In this document: positions 20,127 to 29,288 of the stretch, one piece after another
How the letters are laid out: every line of letters starts with the position of its first letter
Position numbering within the stretch: the first letter of the stretch is position 1
Assembly: GCA_902619315.1 (NCBI GenBank)
Contig: CACNDW010000004.1
Coordinates: 54,596 to 118,595 of the forward strand
Source of the DNA: an uncultured Bacteroidota bacterium
Lineage (GTDB): Bacteria; Bacteroidota; Bacteroidia; Flavobacteriales; Flavobacteriaceae
DNA length: 64,000 bases
Reading direction: 5' to 3'
Program-made: the position numbers and the translations under genes
Notes under the pieces: model-generated
What the model was told of the DNA's origin: nothing
The model's database searches: none
What the model saw: the letters and a program-made list of their open reading frames with translations, nothing else

Positions 20127-21281
20127 TTATAATCCGCAAGCCTCAATAATTTTAGGAATGTCATCATCAAAGACTTCCTTTTGTTGATCTGCAACTTTTA
20201 AAAATTCTATATAAACTTTATCTAATTGAAGTTTATCCAATTCAAATCCAATATTTTTTGCACGATAGGCCAGAGCAGCTCGACCACTTCTGGCAGTCAA
20301 AACAATGGCAGATTCAGTTACACCAACATCCTTAGGATTCATGATTTCATAAGTTTCACGTTTTTTGATAACACCATCCTGATGGATACCTGAGCTGTGG
20401 GCAAAAGCATTAGCTCCCACTACGGCTTTGTTTGGTTGAATAGGCATTCCCATACTTTCGGAAACCAATTGACTGGTGGAATAAAGCAGTTTGGAGTTTA
20501 TATGGGTATCAAGATTTAAATCGGGGTGTTGGCGCATAATCATAACTACCTCTTCCAAAGAGGTATTACCTGCTCTTTCACCAATACCGTTAATTGTACA
20601 TTCAATTTGTCGTGCACCATTTAAAACCCCTGCCATGGAGTTGGCAGTTGCCAACCCCAAATCATTATGACAATGGCAAGATAGAATAGCTTTATCGATT
20701 CCAGTTACATTTTCCTTGAGGTAATTGATTTTTGCTCCGTACTCATGGGGTAGACAATAACCTGTGGTGTCAGGTATATTTAGAACAGTTGCACCTGCTT
20801 TAATTACAGCCTCACAAACTCTAGCTAAATATTCGTTATCTGTTCTTCCAGCATCTTCAGCATAGAATTCAACATCTTCAACAAAACTCTTAGCATAGCT
20901 GACTGCTGCAACAGCACGTTCTAGGATTGACTCTCTGTCAGAATTAAACTTATATTTAATATGAGAATCAGAAGTTCCAATCCCGGTATGTATTCTTGAT
21001 TTTTTTGCGTCTTTGAGTGCATCTGCAGCAACTTCTATATCTTTTTTTACAGCCCGGGTTAATCCACAAACTCTAGATTTCTTTATCAGTTGCGAAATTT
21101 TAACAACGGAGTCAAAATCGCCAGGACTGGATATGGGGAATCCCGCTTCCAAAACATCTACACCTAATTCGTCTAAACGTTCCGCTATTATTAGCTTGTT
21201 TTTAGTATCTAATTTACAGCCAGGAACTTGTTCTCCGTCACGTAAAGTAGTATCAAAAATTTGCACATGTCCTTTGGCCAT
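20127..21281 (-). CDS. leuA: 2-isopropylmalate synthase, short form
   Basis: A protein of 384 residues. It condenses acetyl-CoA and 2-oxoisovalerate, the first committed step of leucine synthesis. Motifs: [13 protein letters not shown] with the metal Asp, [51 protein letters not shown], and [14 protein letters not shown]. The protein stops after the linker subdomains and lacks the C-terminal allosteric domain of roughly 510-residue LeuA, so direct leucine feedback on this subunit is doubtful. It is first in the leu array and is divergent from the gene at 21427. Confidence 0.93.
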   Translation of the reverse strand: MAKGHVQIFDTTLRDGEQVPGCKLDTKNKLIIAERLDELGVDVLEAGFPISSPGDFDSVVKISQLIKKSRVCGLTRAVKKDIEVAADALKDAKKSRIHTGIGTSDSHIKYKFNSDRESILERAVAAVSYAKSFVEDVEFYAEDAGRTDNEYLARVCEAVIKAGATVLNIPDTTGYCLPHEYGAKINYLKENVTGIDKAILSCHCHNDLGLATANSMAGVLNGARQIECTINGIGERAGNTSLEEVVMIMRQHPDLNLDTHINSKLLYSTSQLVSESMGMPIQPNKAVVGANAFAHSSGIHQDGVIKKRETYEIMNPKDVGVTESAIVLTARSGRAALAYRAKNIGFELDKLQLDKVYIEFLKVADQQKEVFDDDIPKIIEACGL

Positions 21282-21333
21282 TAAAAGGATAGATTATTTA
21301 TAGTAACGAATGTAGTACGAATTAAGAAATACT

Positions 21334-21357
21334 TAATAAAATTGATTAATTTTATTA
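21334..21357. promoter_or_regulatory. 10-bp inverted repeat upstream of leuA
   Basis: TAATAAAATT (21334-21343), a GATT spacer, and AATTTTATTA (21348-21357) form a perfect inverted repeat in the divergent spacer between leuA and the gene at 21427. Its left arm plus spacer matches 13 of 14 bases at 5892-5905 upstream of ilvD. It could be an operator for a shared regulator, but the sequence is nearly all A and T. Confidence 0.35.
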
Positions 21358-21367
21358 CAATATTCTC

Positions 21368-21375
21368 TACCTTTG
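21368..21375 (+). promoter_or_regulatory. TAnnTTTG promoter element for gene 21427
   Basis: TACCTTTG matches the Bacteroidota -7 consensus, 51 bases before the ATG at 21427. An upstream TTG at 21342-21344 lies 23 bases away, somewhat far for a -33 element. Confidence 0.4.
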
Positions 21376-21426
21376 TTTTAGATTTAAATAGCTATAATAC
21401 AACCTTTTAAAGTATTTTTTGTTACA

Positions 21427-22995
21427 ATGATTAATGAGCAAAAAGATAATTTATTTAAGTTGATTAAGTCATTGACAAAATCAGAAAAGCGTCAATTCAA
21501 ATTGTATGTTGGTAGAATGGGTTCCAACAACAATGCTAAATTTTTGAGTCTTTTTAATTTTTTAGATAAGTTAGACAAGTATAACGAAAAAGCAATCTTA
21601 GTCAAGGGAATCGTTACAAAACAACAACTATCAAACCTTAAGGCACATCTCTATAAACAAATATTGATCAGCCTTAGATTGAATCCTATTCATCAGAATA
21701 TTAGAATTCAAATTCGAGAGCAAATGGATTTTGCTGCGATATTATATCAAAAAGGTTTGTATAAATTGAGTTTAAAAATATTGGATAAAGCTAAGACATT
21801 GGCTTTGAAAAACGAAGAAAAATATGCTGCATTCGATATAGTAGAGTTTGAAAAACTCATTGAGTCTCAATACATTACGCGTAGTCTTACCAATCGAGCG
21901 CAAGAATTAATCGTTCAAGCTGATAACCTCCGTACTCATAACGACTTAACCAGTCAGTTATCCAATTTATCCCTACTGCTCTACGAGCAATTGATCAAAA
22001 CGGGATATGCTAAAAGTGACGATGAATTCAGAGAAATTACTAAGTTTTTTTATGAAAAAATGCCTACACTTGAGTTGGACAAGCTTGGATTTAGAGAAAA
22101 ATTATGGTATTACAAGGCACATGTTTGGTACAGCTTTTTGGTTCAAGATTTTCTTTCCTGCTATAAATATTCCAGCAAGTGGGTCGATATGTTTAATAAA
22201 AATATTGAGATGATCTCTATACATCCCGTTTTTTACCTAAAAGGAAATAATTTTTTAATGGAATCACTTGCTTTAATTAAATATCCACAAAAGTTTAAGG
22301 AAACTCTGGACAATATGGTCTTAAGAATTAATTCAGAAGAGTTTCCTAAAAATGATAATCTTGCTGCCCTAAGTTTTTTATACTCTTACAATAATCGATT
22401 TAATATGTATTTCCTCCATGGGGAATTCAAAGAGGGTCTAATTGTTGTTCCCGAGGTAATTCAAGGTATTGAAGAGTTTAAAAACCAGATTGATCCTCAT
22501 CATGTGATGATGTTTTATTACAAAATTGCCTGTTTGTATTTTGGTTCAGAGGATTATGAAAAATGTATAATTTACTTAAATAAAATCATAAATAATAAGC
22601 ATTTAAAGATGCGAGAGGATCTGCTCTGTTTTACAAGGGTTTTGAGTGTTGTGGCTCACTATGAAGCAGGTTTTGATTACCACTTGGAAACACATTTGCG
22701 TGAAACTTATAAGTTTTTAATTAAAATGGATGATCTTCATGAAGTACAAAAAGCAATGATACGTTTTGTAAGATCTTTGGGTGAAATTTATCCCCATGAA
22801 TTAAAGGCTGCTTTTGTAAAACTTCATAAGGAATTGAAGCAATACGAAGATGACCCCTATGAACGACGCGCCTTTTTGTACCTAGATGTCTTGTCATGGT
22901 TGGAGAGTAAAATAGAAAACCGTCCCGTAAGAGAAATCATTCGCGAAAAAGCCAAAGTCATCAATCGGAAAGAGCGAAGTTCCATTGTGGTTTAG
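21427..22995 (+). CDS. Conserved helical-repeat protein of unknown function
   Basis: A protein of 522 residues with no signal peptide or membrane segment. It begins MINEQKDNLFKLIKSLTKSEKRQFKLYV and continues as alternating amphipathic helices (for example FAAILYQKGLYKLSLKILDKAKTLALKNEEKYAAFDI and MFYYKIACLYFGSEDYEKCIIYLNKII) that look like tetratricopeptide-type repeats. I believe similar proteins occur in other flavobacteria, but I know of no function. It may be a scaffold or a regulator. It has its own promoter element and its last 35 bases overlap the convergent pseudouridine synthase gene. Confidence 0.7.
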   Translation: MINEQKDNLFKLIKSLTKSEKRQFKLYVGRMGSNNNAKFLSLFNFLDKLDKYNEKAILVKGIVTKQQLSNLKAHLYKQILISLRLNPIHQNIRIQIREQMDFAAILYQKGLYKLSLKILDKAKTLALKNEEKYAAFDIVEFEKLIESQYITRSLTNRAQELIVQADNLRTHNDLTSQLSNLSLLLYEQLIKTGYAKSDDEFREITKFFYEKMPTLELDKLGFREKLWYYKAHVWYSFLVQDFLSCYKYSSKWVDMFNKNIEMISIHPVFYLKGNNFLMESLALIKYPQKFKETLDNMVLRINSEEFPKNDNLAALSFLYSYNNRFNMYFLHGEFKEGLIVVPEVIQGIEEFKNQIDPHHVMMFYYKIACLYFGSEDYEKCIIYLNKIINNKHLKMREDLLCFTRVLSVVAHYEAGFDYHLETHLRETYKFLIKMDDLHEVQKAMIRFVRSLGEIYPHELKAAFVKLHKELKQYEDDPYERRAFLYLDVLSWLESKIENRPVREIIREKAKVINRKERSSIVV

Positions 22996-23641
22996 ACGGT
23001 GGAGGGGCAATGATTTTAATTCTTTCCTTTGTGACCGGGTGATCGATTGATAAGGAACGCGCATGCAAATCAATACTGCCATCAGGATTACTTCTTTTAG
23101 CTCCATACTTTAAATCCCCTCTAATGGGAAAACCAATCTCGGTAAGTTGACTTCTGATTTGATGATGCCTTCCTGTTTCAAGCCTAATTTCCAGAACAGT
23201 GTAGTGATCTATATTTCTTAACTTTTTGAAATGTAGTATAGCTTTCTTGGAGTCATTGACTTCTTTTTTGTGAGCAAAAGATTTGTTCATTTTGGTATTT
23301 CTTTTGAGCCAGTGGACTAGTGTAGCCGCTGAAGGTTTTATTTCTGGCCTTACTATTGCCCAATAAATTTTGTTAGATATCCTTTCCTCGAACTGCTTAT
23401 TCATTCTTCTGAGTGCTTTGGAAGATCTGGCAAAAAGAATTACACCACTTGTAGGTCTATCCAACCGATGAATCACACCCAAGAATACCTCCCCCGGTTT
23501 GTTGTATTTTTTTTTAATGTAGGCTTTTATTTTATCAGCTAAAGGCAGGTCTCCAGTACGATCCCCCTGAACCAAATCACCGGCAACTTTGTTTACCGCT
23601 ATAAGATGATTGTCTTCGTATAAAATTTTCAGCACGACCAA
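22961..23641 (-). CDS. RluA-family pseudouridine synthase
   Basis: A protein of 226 residues. HRLDRPTSGVILFA holds the catalytic Asp (residue 61) of RluA-type RNA pseudouridine synthases. LETGRHHQIRSQL and DLHARSL complete the fold. There is no S4 domain, so it resembles the short forms that modify single sites in 23S rRNA or tRNA. The exact target is unknown. No ATG is available: the start is TTG at 23641 or GTG at 23635. It lies 9 bases after panB and probably shares its transcript. The 3' end overlaps the convergent gene by 35 bases. Confidence 0.88.
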   Translation of the reverse strand: MVVLKILYEDNHLIAVNKVAGDLVQGDRTGDLPLADKIKAYIKKKYNKPGEVFLGVIHRLDRPTSGVILFARSSKALRRMNKQFEERISNKIYWAIVRPEIKPSAATLVHWLKRNTKMNKSFAHKKEVNDSKKAILHFKKLRNIDHYTVLEIRLETGRHHQIRSQLTEIGFPIRGDLKYGAKRSNPDGSIDLHARSLSIDHPVTKERIKIIAPPPSKPQWNFALSD

Positions 23642-23650
23642 TGAGTGAGG

Positions 23651-24469
23651 CTAATATTGTTCTTTGTAATTTGGGAAATCTTGTTTTTTGACATCGTTTG
23701 TATAACTTTTTATAGCTTTAGTGATTTCATCATCGAGGTTGAGGTATCGGCGTAAGAACCGCGGACTAAATTCTTTGTTCATACCAAGTATATCATTTAA
23801 TACCAAAACTTGTCCATCCACCTGAGCACCTGCTCCAATACCAATTATGGGAATATTTACCATATGAGCAACTTTTTTGGCTAGATTTGCGGGAATTTTT
23901 TCCAAAACAATACCAAAGCAACCCACTTTTTCAAGCATTTGAGCATCAATGATCAATTGTTCAGCTTCGGAATCTTCCTTTGCTCTGACATTGTAGGTCC
24001 CAAATTTGTATATGGACTGAGGAGTCAAACCTAGATGGCCCATTACAGGAATACCGGCCTGAATGATTCGCTCTATTGAATCTTGGATTTGACTACCACC
24101 CTCGAGTTTAACTGCATGAGCTCCCGCCTCTTTCATGATCCTGATGGCAGAGCGTAAAGCCTCTTTAGAATCTGCCTGATAAGTACCAAAAGGGAGATCA
24201 ACAATAACCAGTGCTCTTTTTACGCCTCTTACTACACTAGAAGCATGGTAAATCATCTGATCCAAGGTTATGGGCAAGGTTGTCTCATGGCCTGCAATGA
24301 CATTTGAAACAGAATCTCCAACCAATATAACATCAATTCCAGCTTTGTCTAAAATACCCGCCATGGTATAATCATAAGCAGTAAGCATAGCAATTTTTTC
24401 ACCTATAGCCTTCATTTCCGAAAGCGTTCGGGTTGTGATTCGGGAATATTTTTTTGTAGCTTTTGACAT
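23651..24469 (-). CDS. panB: 3-methyl-2-oxobutanoate hydroxymethyltransferase (ketopantoate hydroxymethyltransferase)
   Basis: A protein of 272 residues. It adds a hydroxymethyl group from methylene-tetrahydrofolate to 2-oxoisovalerate, the first pantothenate step, so it draws on the valine precursor made by the ilv genes in this window. Motifs: [28 protein letters not shown] (Mg2+ Asp), [18 protein letters not shown] and [10 protein letters not shown]. It is divergent from dnaK. CoaBC and CoaE, later steps of coenzyme A synthesis, are also encoded in this window. Confidence 0.96.
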   Translation of the reverse strand: MSKATKKYSRITTRTLSEMKAIGEKIAMLTAYDYTMAGILDKAGIDVILVGDSVSNVIAGHETTLPITLDQMIYHASSVVRGVKRALVIVDLPFGTYQADSKEALRSAIRIMKEAGAHAVKLEGGSQIQDSIERIIQAGIPVMGHLGLTPQSIYKFGTYNVRAKEDSEAEQLIIDAQMLEKVGCFGIVLEKIPANLAKKVAHMVNIPIIGIGAGAQVDGQVLVLNDILGMNKEFSPRFLRRYLNLDDEITKAIKSYTNDVKKQDFPNYKEQY

Positions 24470-24533
24470 TTTCGCTTATAAAAGTAGTTTTTAGTTTGAT
24501 GTCGTAAAAATTATTTTTTGCTTAATTTACGTA

Positions 24534-24574
24534 TGACAAGGTGTCAGTGTTAGCAATGTGGCACAATGCTTGAA
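24534..24574 (+). promoter_or_regulatory. Palindrome and RpoN-like -24/-12 element upstream of dnaK
   Basis: TGACA (24534-24538), a 3-base spacer and TGTCA (24542-24546) form a perfect inverted repeat. Twelve bases further on, TGGCAC (24559-24564), 5 bases and TTGAA (24570-24574) resemble the sigma-54 consensus TGGCAC-N5-TTGCW, differing at the C of the -12 GC. No TAnnTTTG element is seen in this spacer. The site lies 25 bases before the dnaK ATG. It may combine a heat-shock operator with its promoter; this is inference. Confidence 0.45.
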
Positions 24575-24599
24575 TGTAAAGTTATAAATAAACAATATT

Positions 24600-26522
24600 A
24601 TGAGTAAAATAATCGGAATAGACTTAGGAACGACCAATTCGTGTGTTTCAGTGATGGAAGGAAAGGAGCCTGTCGTCATTCCTAATGCCGAAGGTAAGAG
24701 AACCACTCCCTCTGTTATCGCATTTGTCGAGGGTGGAGAAATAAAGGTTGGGGATCCTGCTAAAAGACAAGCAGTGACCAATCCAACTAAAACTATTGCA
24801 TCCGTCAAAAGATTCATGGGTAATAAATTCTCTGAATCCTCCAAAGAGGCCAAAACGGTTGCTTACAAAGTAGTTAAAGGTGACAATAATACACCAAGAA
24901 TAGACGTTGATGGTCGTTTATATACCCCCCAAGAATTATCTGCTATGATTTTACAAAAAATGAAAAAAACAGCAGAGGATTACCTTGGACAAGACGTGAA
25001 CGAGGCAGTTATCACTGTCCCAGCGTATTTTAACGACGCACAGCGTCAAGCTACCAAAGAAGCGGGCGAAATCGCCGGACTTAAAGTTCAGAGAATCATA
25101 AATGAGCCTACTGCTGCTGCATTGGCCTTTGGTTTGGATAAGAAAAATACTGGTGACAGTAAGATTGCAGTATATGACCTGGGTGGTGGAACTTTCGATA
25201 TTTCTATTCTTGAACTGGGAGATGGTGTTTTTGAAGTATTGTCTACCAACGGTGATACTCATTTGGGAGGTGATGATTTTGACCAGGTATTAATAGATTT
25301 TCTTGCTGATGATTTCAAGAAAGGCGAACAAATAGATCTTAGAGATGATCCAATGGCACTGCAAAGGTTGAAAGAGGCCGCTGAAAAAGCCAAAATTGAA
25401 TTATCATCTTCAGCCCAAACAGAAATCAATTTACCTTATGTTACTGCAACAGCTTCAGGACCAAAACATTTGGTTACTAATTTAACACGTGCCAAATTTG
25501 AACAACTTTCTGATCAATTGGTGAAAAGATCAATGGCCCCAGTAAAAAAAGCATTGGAAGATGCAGGACTTTCTACAGGGGACATCGACGAAGTAATATT
25601 GGTAGGTGGTTCTACCAGGATTCCTATAATACAAGAGGAGGTTGAAAAGTTTTTTGGTAAAAAACCTTCTAAAGGGGTAAACCCTGACGAGGTAGTAGCT
25701 ATTGGCGCAGCCATACAGGGTGGGGTATTAACTGGAGATGTAAAAGATGTTTTGCTTCTTGATGTAACACCATTGTCATTGGGTATTGAGACCATGGGAA
25801 GTGTGATGACCAAATTAATTGATTCCAATACCACCATTCCGACCAAAAAATCACAGGTGTTCTCAACTGCAGCTGATAATCAGCCGTCGGTAGAAATTCA
25901 CGTTTTGCAGGGTGAGCGATCCATGGCAGCAGACAACAAGACCATTGGAAGGTTTCACCTAGACGGGATTCCACCTGCTCCACGAGGGACTCCTCAAATT
26001 GAGGTAACTTTCGATATTGATGCAAACGGTATCATAAAAGTAAGTGCCTCTGACAAGGCAACTGGAAAATCACAAGATATTCGTATTGAAGCCTCTTCAG
26101 GTTTGACTGAAGAAGAAATCGAAAAGATGAAACAAGAGGCTGAAGCTAATGCTGAAAGTGATAAAAAAGCTAAGGAGGAAGTTGATAAGCTCAATAGTGC
26201 AGATCAAATGATTTTTCAAACTGAAAAGCAATTGAAAGAATTTGGAGATAAGCTTTCTGATGACAAAAAAGCACCTATTGAGGCTGCTCTTGAAGAGTTA
26301 AAAAAAGCACATGAGTCTAAAGATCCAACAGCTATTGACTCGGCATTGGATAAAATCAATGAGGCTTGGAAAAATGCCTCCGAGGAAATGTACAAGGCCC
26401 AAGCTGAGGCGGGTCAAGGTGCGGATGGATCAACCACACCCCCCAAACAACCTGGTTCAAAGAAAGAAGCTAAGGATGGAGATGACGTACAAGATGTTGA
26501 TTTCGAAGAAGTAAAAGACTGA
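24600..26522 (+). CDS. dnaK: Molecular chaperone DnaK (Hsp70)
   Basis: A protein of 640 residues, full length. The N-terminal ATPase domain has [16 protein letters not shown] (about 5-20), [37 protein letters not shown] and [10 protein letters not shown]. The substrate-binding domain starts after [13 protein letters not shown] (about 390) and is followed by a helical lid and an acidic tail ending DVDFEEVKD. It folds or holds client proteins with DnaJ and GrpE, which are not in this window. It is a single-gene unit: an unusual palindromic/RpoN-like promoter region precedes it and a strong terminator follows. Confidence 0.98.
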   Translation: MSKIIGIDLGTTNSCVSVMEGKEPVVIPNAEGKRTTPSVIAFVEGGEIKVGDPAKRQAVTNPTKTIASVKRFMGNKFSESSKEAKTVAYKVVKGDNNTPRIDVDGRLYTPQELSAMILQKMKKTAEDYLGQDVNEAVITVPAYFNDAQRQATKEAGEIAGLKVQRIINEPTAAALAFGLDKKNTGDSKIAVYDLGGGTFDISILELGDGVFEVLSTNGDTHLGGDDFDQVLIDFLADDFKKGEQIDLRDDPMALQRLKEAAEKAKIELSSSAQTEINLPYVTATASGPKHLVTNLTRAKFEQLSDQLVKRSMAPVKKALEDAGLSTGDIDEVILVGGSTRIPIIQEEVEKFFGKKPSKGVNPDEVVAIGAAIQGGVLTGDVKDVLLLDVTPLSLGIETMGSVMTKLIDSNTTIPTKKSQVFSTAADNQPSVEIHVLQGERSMAADNKTIGRFHLDGIPPAPRGTPQIEVTFDIDANGIIKVSASDKATGKSQDIRIEASSGLTEEEIEKMKQEAEANAESDKKAKEEVDKLNSADQMIFQTEKQLKEFGDKLSDDKKAPIEAALEELKKAHESKDPTAIDSALDKINEAWKNASEEMYKAQAEAGQGADGSTTPPKQPGSKKEAKDGDDVQDVDFEEVKD

Positions 26523-26542
26523 CAGATTTAGAAATTAGATTT

Positions 26543-26584
26543 AAAACCTTCTCATTTGTTATTTTAGAGAAGGTTTTATTTTTT
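26543..26584 (+). terminator. Rho-independent terminator of dnaK
   Basis: An 11-base perfect stem, AAAACCTTCTC (26543-26553) with GAGAAGGTTTT (26567-26577), has a 13-base loop and a T-rich tail (26579-26584). It lies 20 bases after the dnaK stop and separates dnaK from the menaquinone-linked cluster. Confidence 0.85.
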
Positions 26585-26595
26585 ATTACATTTTA

Positions 26596-27015
26596 GTGGA
26601 AAAAGAGAAAATATTAGCATTTTGTAATTCGATATCAAAAGGAAATTTAATTGAAACTCTTGAGATAGAATTTATTGATGTAGGAGATGATTATCTGTCT
26701 GCAAGAATGCCAGTAACAAAGAAAGTATATCAACCTGACGGTATACTCCACGGTGGTGCAACTCTCGCTCTTGCTGAAACCGTAGGAAGTGCAGCAGTAG
26801 CTGTTTTAAATCGAGATCCCCATGTAATAACTAGAGGTATTGAAATATCTGCTAATCATATTAGAAGTGTAAAAAATGGTTACGTAACTGGAATTGCTAA
26901 ACCTGTTCACCTTGGCAGATCAACTCAGCTTTGGCAGATTAAGGTTTACGATGATAATCAAAATTTAATTTCCATATGCAAGCTAACAACATTAACTTTA
27001 CAGAGAAATAATTAA
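26596..27015 (+). CDS. Hotdog-fold acyl-CoA thioesterase, YdiI/MenI-like
   Basis: A protein of 139 residues. The core motif DGILHGGATLALAETVGS (catalytic Glu in LAET) and GIEISANHIRSVKNGYVTGIAKPVHLGRSTQLWQI closely follow E. coli YdiI (MenI), the 1,4-dihydroxy-2-naphthoyl-CoA thioesterase of menaquinone synthesis. Placement 11 bases before a MenA-type prenyltransferase and near MenE supports that role, although YdiI-like enzymes accept other aromatic acyl-CoAs. The start is GTG at 26596; the next Met is at residue 38, inside the conserved fold. A near-consensus TACATTTT (26587-26594) directly precedes the start. Confidence 0.85.
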   Translation: MEKEKILAFCNSISKGNLIETLEIEFIDVGDDYLSARMPVTKKVYQPDGILHGGATLALAETVGSAAVAVLNRDPHVITRGIEISANHIRSVKNGYVTGIAKPVHLGRSTQLWQIKVYDDNQNLISICKLTTLTLQRNN

Positions 27016-27026
27016 ATTATTTAAAA

Positions 27027-28373
27027 ATGAAGAGTGTTATAATTTGTGATATGGAGGGTATCATTCTAAAAATGAACAAGGGAGCTGCTGATATGTTTGG
27101 GTATAACCCTAATGAATTAATCGGAAATAAAAGGGTATCTCTTTTTTCTCCAGGAGAAATTGTACTTCAGAATGTACTAGGTTGGCTTGAAAAAGCAGAT
27201 AAAGATGGCGAAAATACTATTAAAACTAACTTTAAAAGAAAGGATGGTTCAATTTTTGGTGCTGAGATTACAATTACCCCAAATTTTGCGAATGGAAAAG
27301 ATAAGCCGCAAACTGGTTACTGCGGTATAACAAAAGAGTTAAATGATAAAGTAGATGTGCCTATTAAATTTACAACTAAAATCATTAAGGGAATCGCAAT
27401 TACAAGGGGTGGCTTTACTCTTGCTTCTATTCTACCAATGGTAATTGTTGCATATATTCTCTCATTTTACGAAATGCTTAATATTCTAAATGCATTTATT
27501 TCAATTTTTGGTGTAATTTGTTTGCACATTTTTTCTAATCTGTACAATGATTATTTTGATGTTAGCTATGGATCTGATGAGGAAAATAAAGAATACTTCA
27601 ATGTTGGAACTAAATCTTTAGTTTTAAGAGGGGCCCAAATTTCTGGTGGAAGTAGGGCAATTGAACTTGGTTTGACAACTTTAAAGAAAACTAGCTCACT
27701 CGGAAATACTATGCTTTTTTTATCTCTTATGTGTTTACTATTTGTAAATATCAACAGTTATATAATTACCGGAAATTTATTTAATGTTTCAATGATGTCA
27801 ATAATCGCTATGATTGCTGTATTTCTTGGCTTTTTTTATACTGCTAAACCACTCAGGTTGTCAGCAAGGAAAGGATTAGGTGAATTAACAATCTTTCTGA
27901 CATTTGGCCCTTTACTTACTTTGGGTAGTATGTTTTCGATGTCAAATTTCAATATTGATTTAAACTCATCAATTTTGAAAACTATAGCTTTAATTGGAAT
28001 TCCACTTGGTTTGTTAACTACAAATATTTTATTCATTAATCAATTTCCAGATTACGAGTCGGATAAAAAAACAGGAAAAATTAACTTAGTTGTCATTTTG
28101 GGTAAAAAAATATCCAGATGGATTTATCTAATTAGTATTTTACTTATTTTTTTATCTCTGGTTTCTTTTGTTATGATTATGCCCGGTGAATTTTCATTTT
28201 TTGATAAAGTTCCATTTTATGTAACACTTTTCTGTCTAATGATTTATGCATTGTATATTTCCATTGGATTAATTTCCAAGTATAATTCCAGGGATCTTGT
28301 CTTTTATAACATTCAAACCATTTATTTTCAGATTATTTTTTGTTTTGGATTAATAATGTCATTTTATTTTTGA
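27027..28373 (+). CDS. PAS domain fused to UbiA-superfamily (MenA-type) prenyltransferase
   Basis: A protein of 448 residues in one unbroken frame. Residues 1-110 form a complete PAS sensor domain: VIICDMEGIILKMNKGAADMFGYNPNELIG, then a RKDGS turn and GYCGITKEL. From about 115 on there is a polytopic membrane protein of about nine segments with both Mg-diphosphate motifs of UbiA prenyltransferases: NDYFD (Asn174-Asp178) and DYESD (Asp342-Asp346) followed by KKTGKINL. YTAKPLRLSARKGLGEL is MenA-like. It would attach a polyprenyl tail to 1,4-dihydroxy-2-naphthoate. No LOV cysteine or obvious heme ligand is seen, so the PAS signal is unknown. There is no Met between residues 28 and 137 apart from those in the PAS core, so separate translation of the enzyme is unlikely. 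Confidence 0.85.
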   Translation: MKSVIICDMEGIILKMNKGAADMFGYNPNELIGNKRVSLFSPGEIVLQNVLGWLEKADKDGENTIKTNFKRKDGSIFGAEITITPNFANGKDKPQTGYCGITKELNDKVDVPIKFTTKIIKGIAITRGGFTLASILPMVIVAYILSFYEMLNILNAFISIFGVICLHIFSNLYNDYFDVSYGSDEENKEYFNVGTKSLVLRGAQISGGSRAIELGLTTLKKTSSLGNTMLFLSLMCLLFVNINSYIITGNLFNVSMMSIIAMIAVFLGFFYTAKPLRLSARKGLGELTIFLTFGPLLTLGSMFSMSNFNIDLNSSILKTIALIGIPLGLLTTNILFINQFPDYESDKKTGKINLVVILGKKISRWIYLISILLIFLSLVSFVMIMPGEFSFFDKVPFYVTLFCLMIYALYISIGLISKYNSRDLVFYNIQTIYFQIIFCFGLIMSFYF

Positions 28374-28382
28374 TGATTTAAG

Positions 28383-29288
28383 ATGTTCCTGGAGGGTATT
28401 GATTCAAAAATAAATCCATTTATTAAGTATGTTAAGGGTTCACTAATTTTTGTTTTTTTCCATATAATTGGGCAGATTCCTTTGTCACTTTATATTATTT
28501 CTCAATCAGATATTGTTGAGGGGGTTCACAATCAACAAGATTTATTTAATAACTTACCTTCGAATTTGACTTTATTTTTGGTTTTACTCCCCTTTGCTGT
28601 TGTCCTTCCTTTTGTTTATTTGGTAGTGACGAGACTTCATAACCAATCAATTTTAAGTTTGATTACGGCGAGAAATAGAGTTGATTATAAAAAAATATTC
28701 TTTTCTTTTATGTTATGGGGATCCATTTCTACACTTATGGTTTTTTTTGATTATTGGATGAGTCCAGAGGATTTTACCTGGAATTTTAAACCCCTTACTT
28801 TTCTTATTTTATTTCTGATTAGCATTATTATGATCCCTCTTCAAACAACCTTGGAGGAAATTATTTTCAGAGGTTATTTGTTGCAGGGTTTTGGAGTCCT
28901 TTTTAAAAACCGCTGGATGCCTTTGTTGACTACCTCAACACTTTTTGGATTGTTACACCTTTGGAATCCTGAAATAGATAAATTGGGGATTCATTTGATC
29001 TGGTACTACATCGGTACTGGATTGTTTTTAGGACTGATCACCTTAATGGATGAGGGTTTAGAATTGGCTTTGGGATTTCATGCTGCCAATAATTTAGTGA
29101 CTGCTTTATTGGTAACTGCTTCATGGACTGCTTTCCAAACAGAATCTCTATTAATTGATAACTCAGAGCCGTCATTGGGTGTTGAACTTATATTTACTTT
29201 ATTGTTAATTTACCCATTGATCGTTTTTATTTTTGCTAAAAAGTACAAATGGAAAAACTGGTTGAGCCAATTAACAAATAAATTTTAA
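28383..29288 (+). CDS. CPBP-family intramembrane metalloprotease-like protein
   Basis: A protein of 301 residues with about eight membrane segments. Motif 1 of the CPBP/ABI (Rce1-like) family is intact: TLEEIIFRGYLLQG with Glu158-Glu159 and Arg163. Motif 2 is LLHLWNP (about 195-201), and GFHAANN gives the last His motif. Rce1 homologues cut prenylated or small hydrophobic proteins. In bacteria the targets are mostly unknown. It lies 9 bases after the PAS-prenyltransferase gene and its TAA overlaps the ATG of menE by one base, so it is co-transcribed with menaquinone genes. A similar neighbourhood occurs, to my memory, in other flavobacteria. Confidence 0.85.
   Translation: MFLEGIDSKINPFIKYVKGSLIFVFFHIIGQIPLSLYIISQSDIVEGVHNQQDLFNNLPSNLTLFLVLLPFAVVLPFVYLVVTRLHNQSILSLITARNRVDYKKIFFSFMLWGSISTLMVFFDYWMSPEDFTWNFKPLTFLILFLISIIMIPLQTTLEEIIFRGYLLQGFGVLFKNRWMPLLTTSTLFGLLHLWNPEIDKLGIHLIWYYIGTGLFLGLITLMDEGLELALGFHAANNLVTALLVTASWTAFQTESLLIDNSEPSLGVELIFTLLLIYPLIVFIFAKKYKWKNWLSQLTNKF

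Noticed and set aside
20105..20194. N-terminal extension of leuC (30 extra residues)
   Set aside because: It overlaps the end of leuA and is not part of any LeuC; the family start [13 protein letters not shown] at 20104 is clear.
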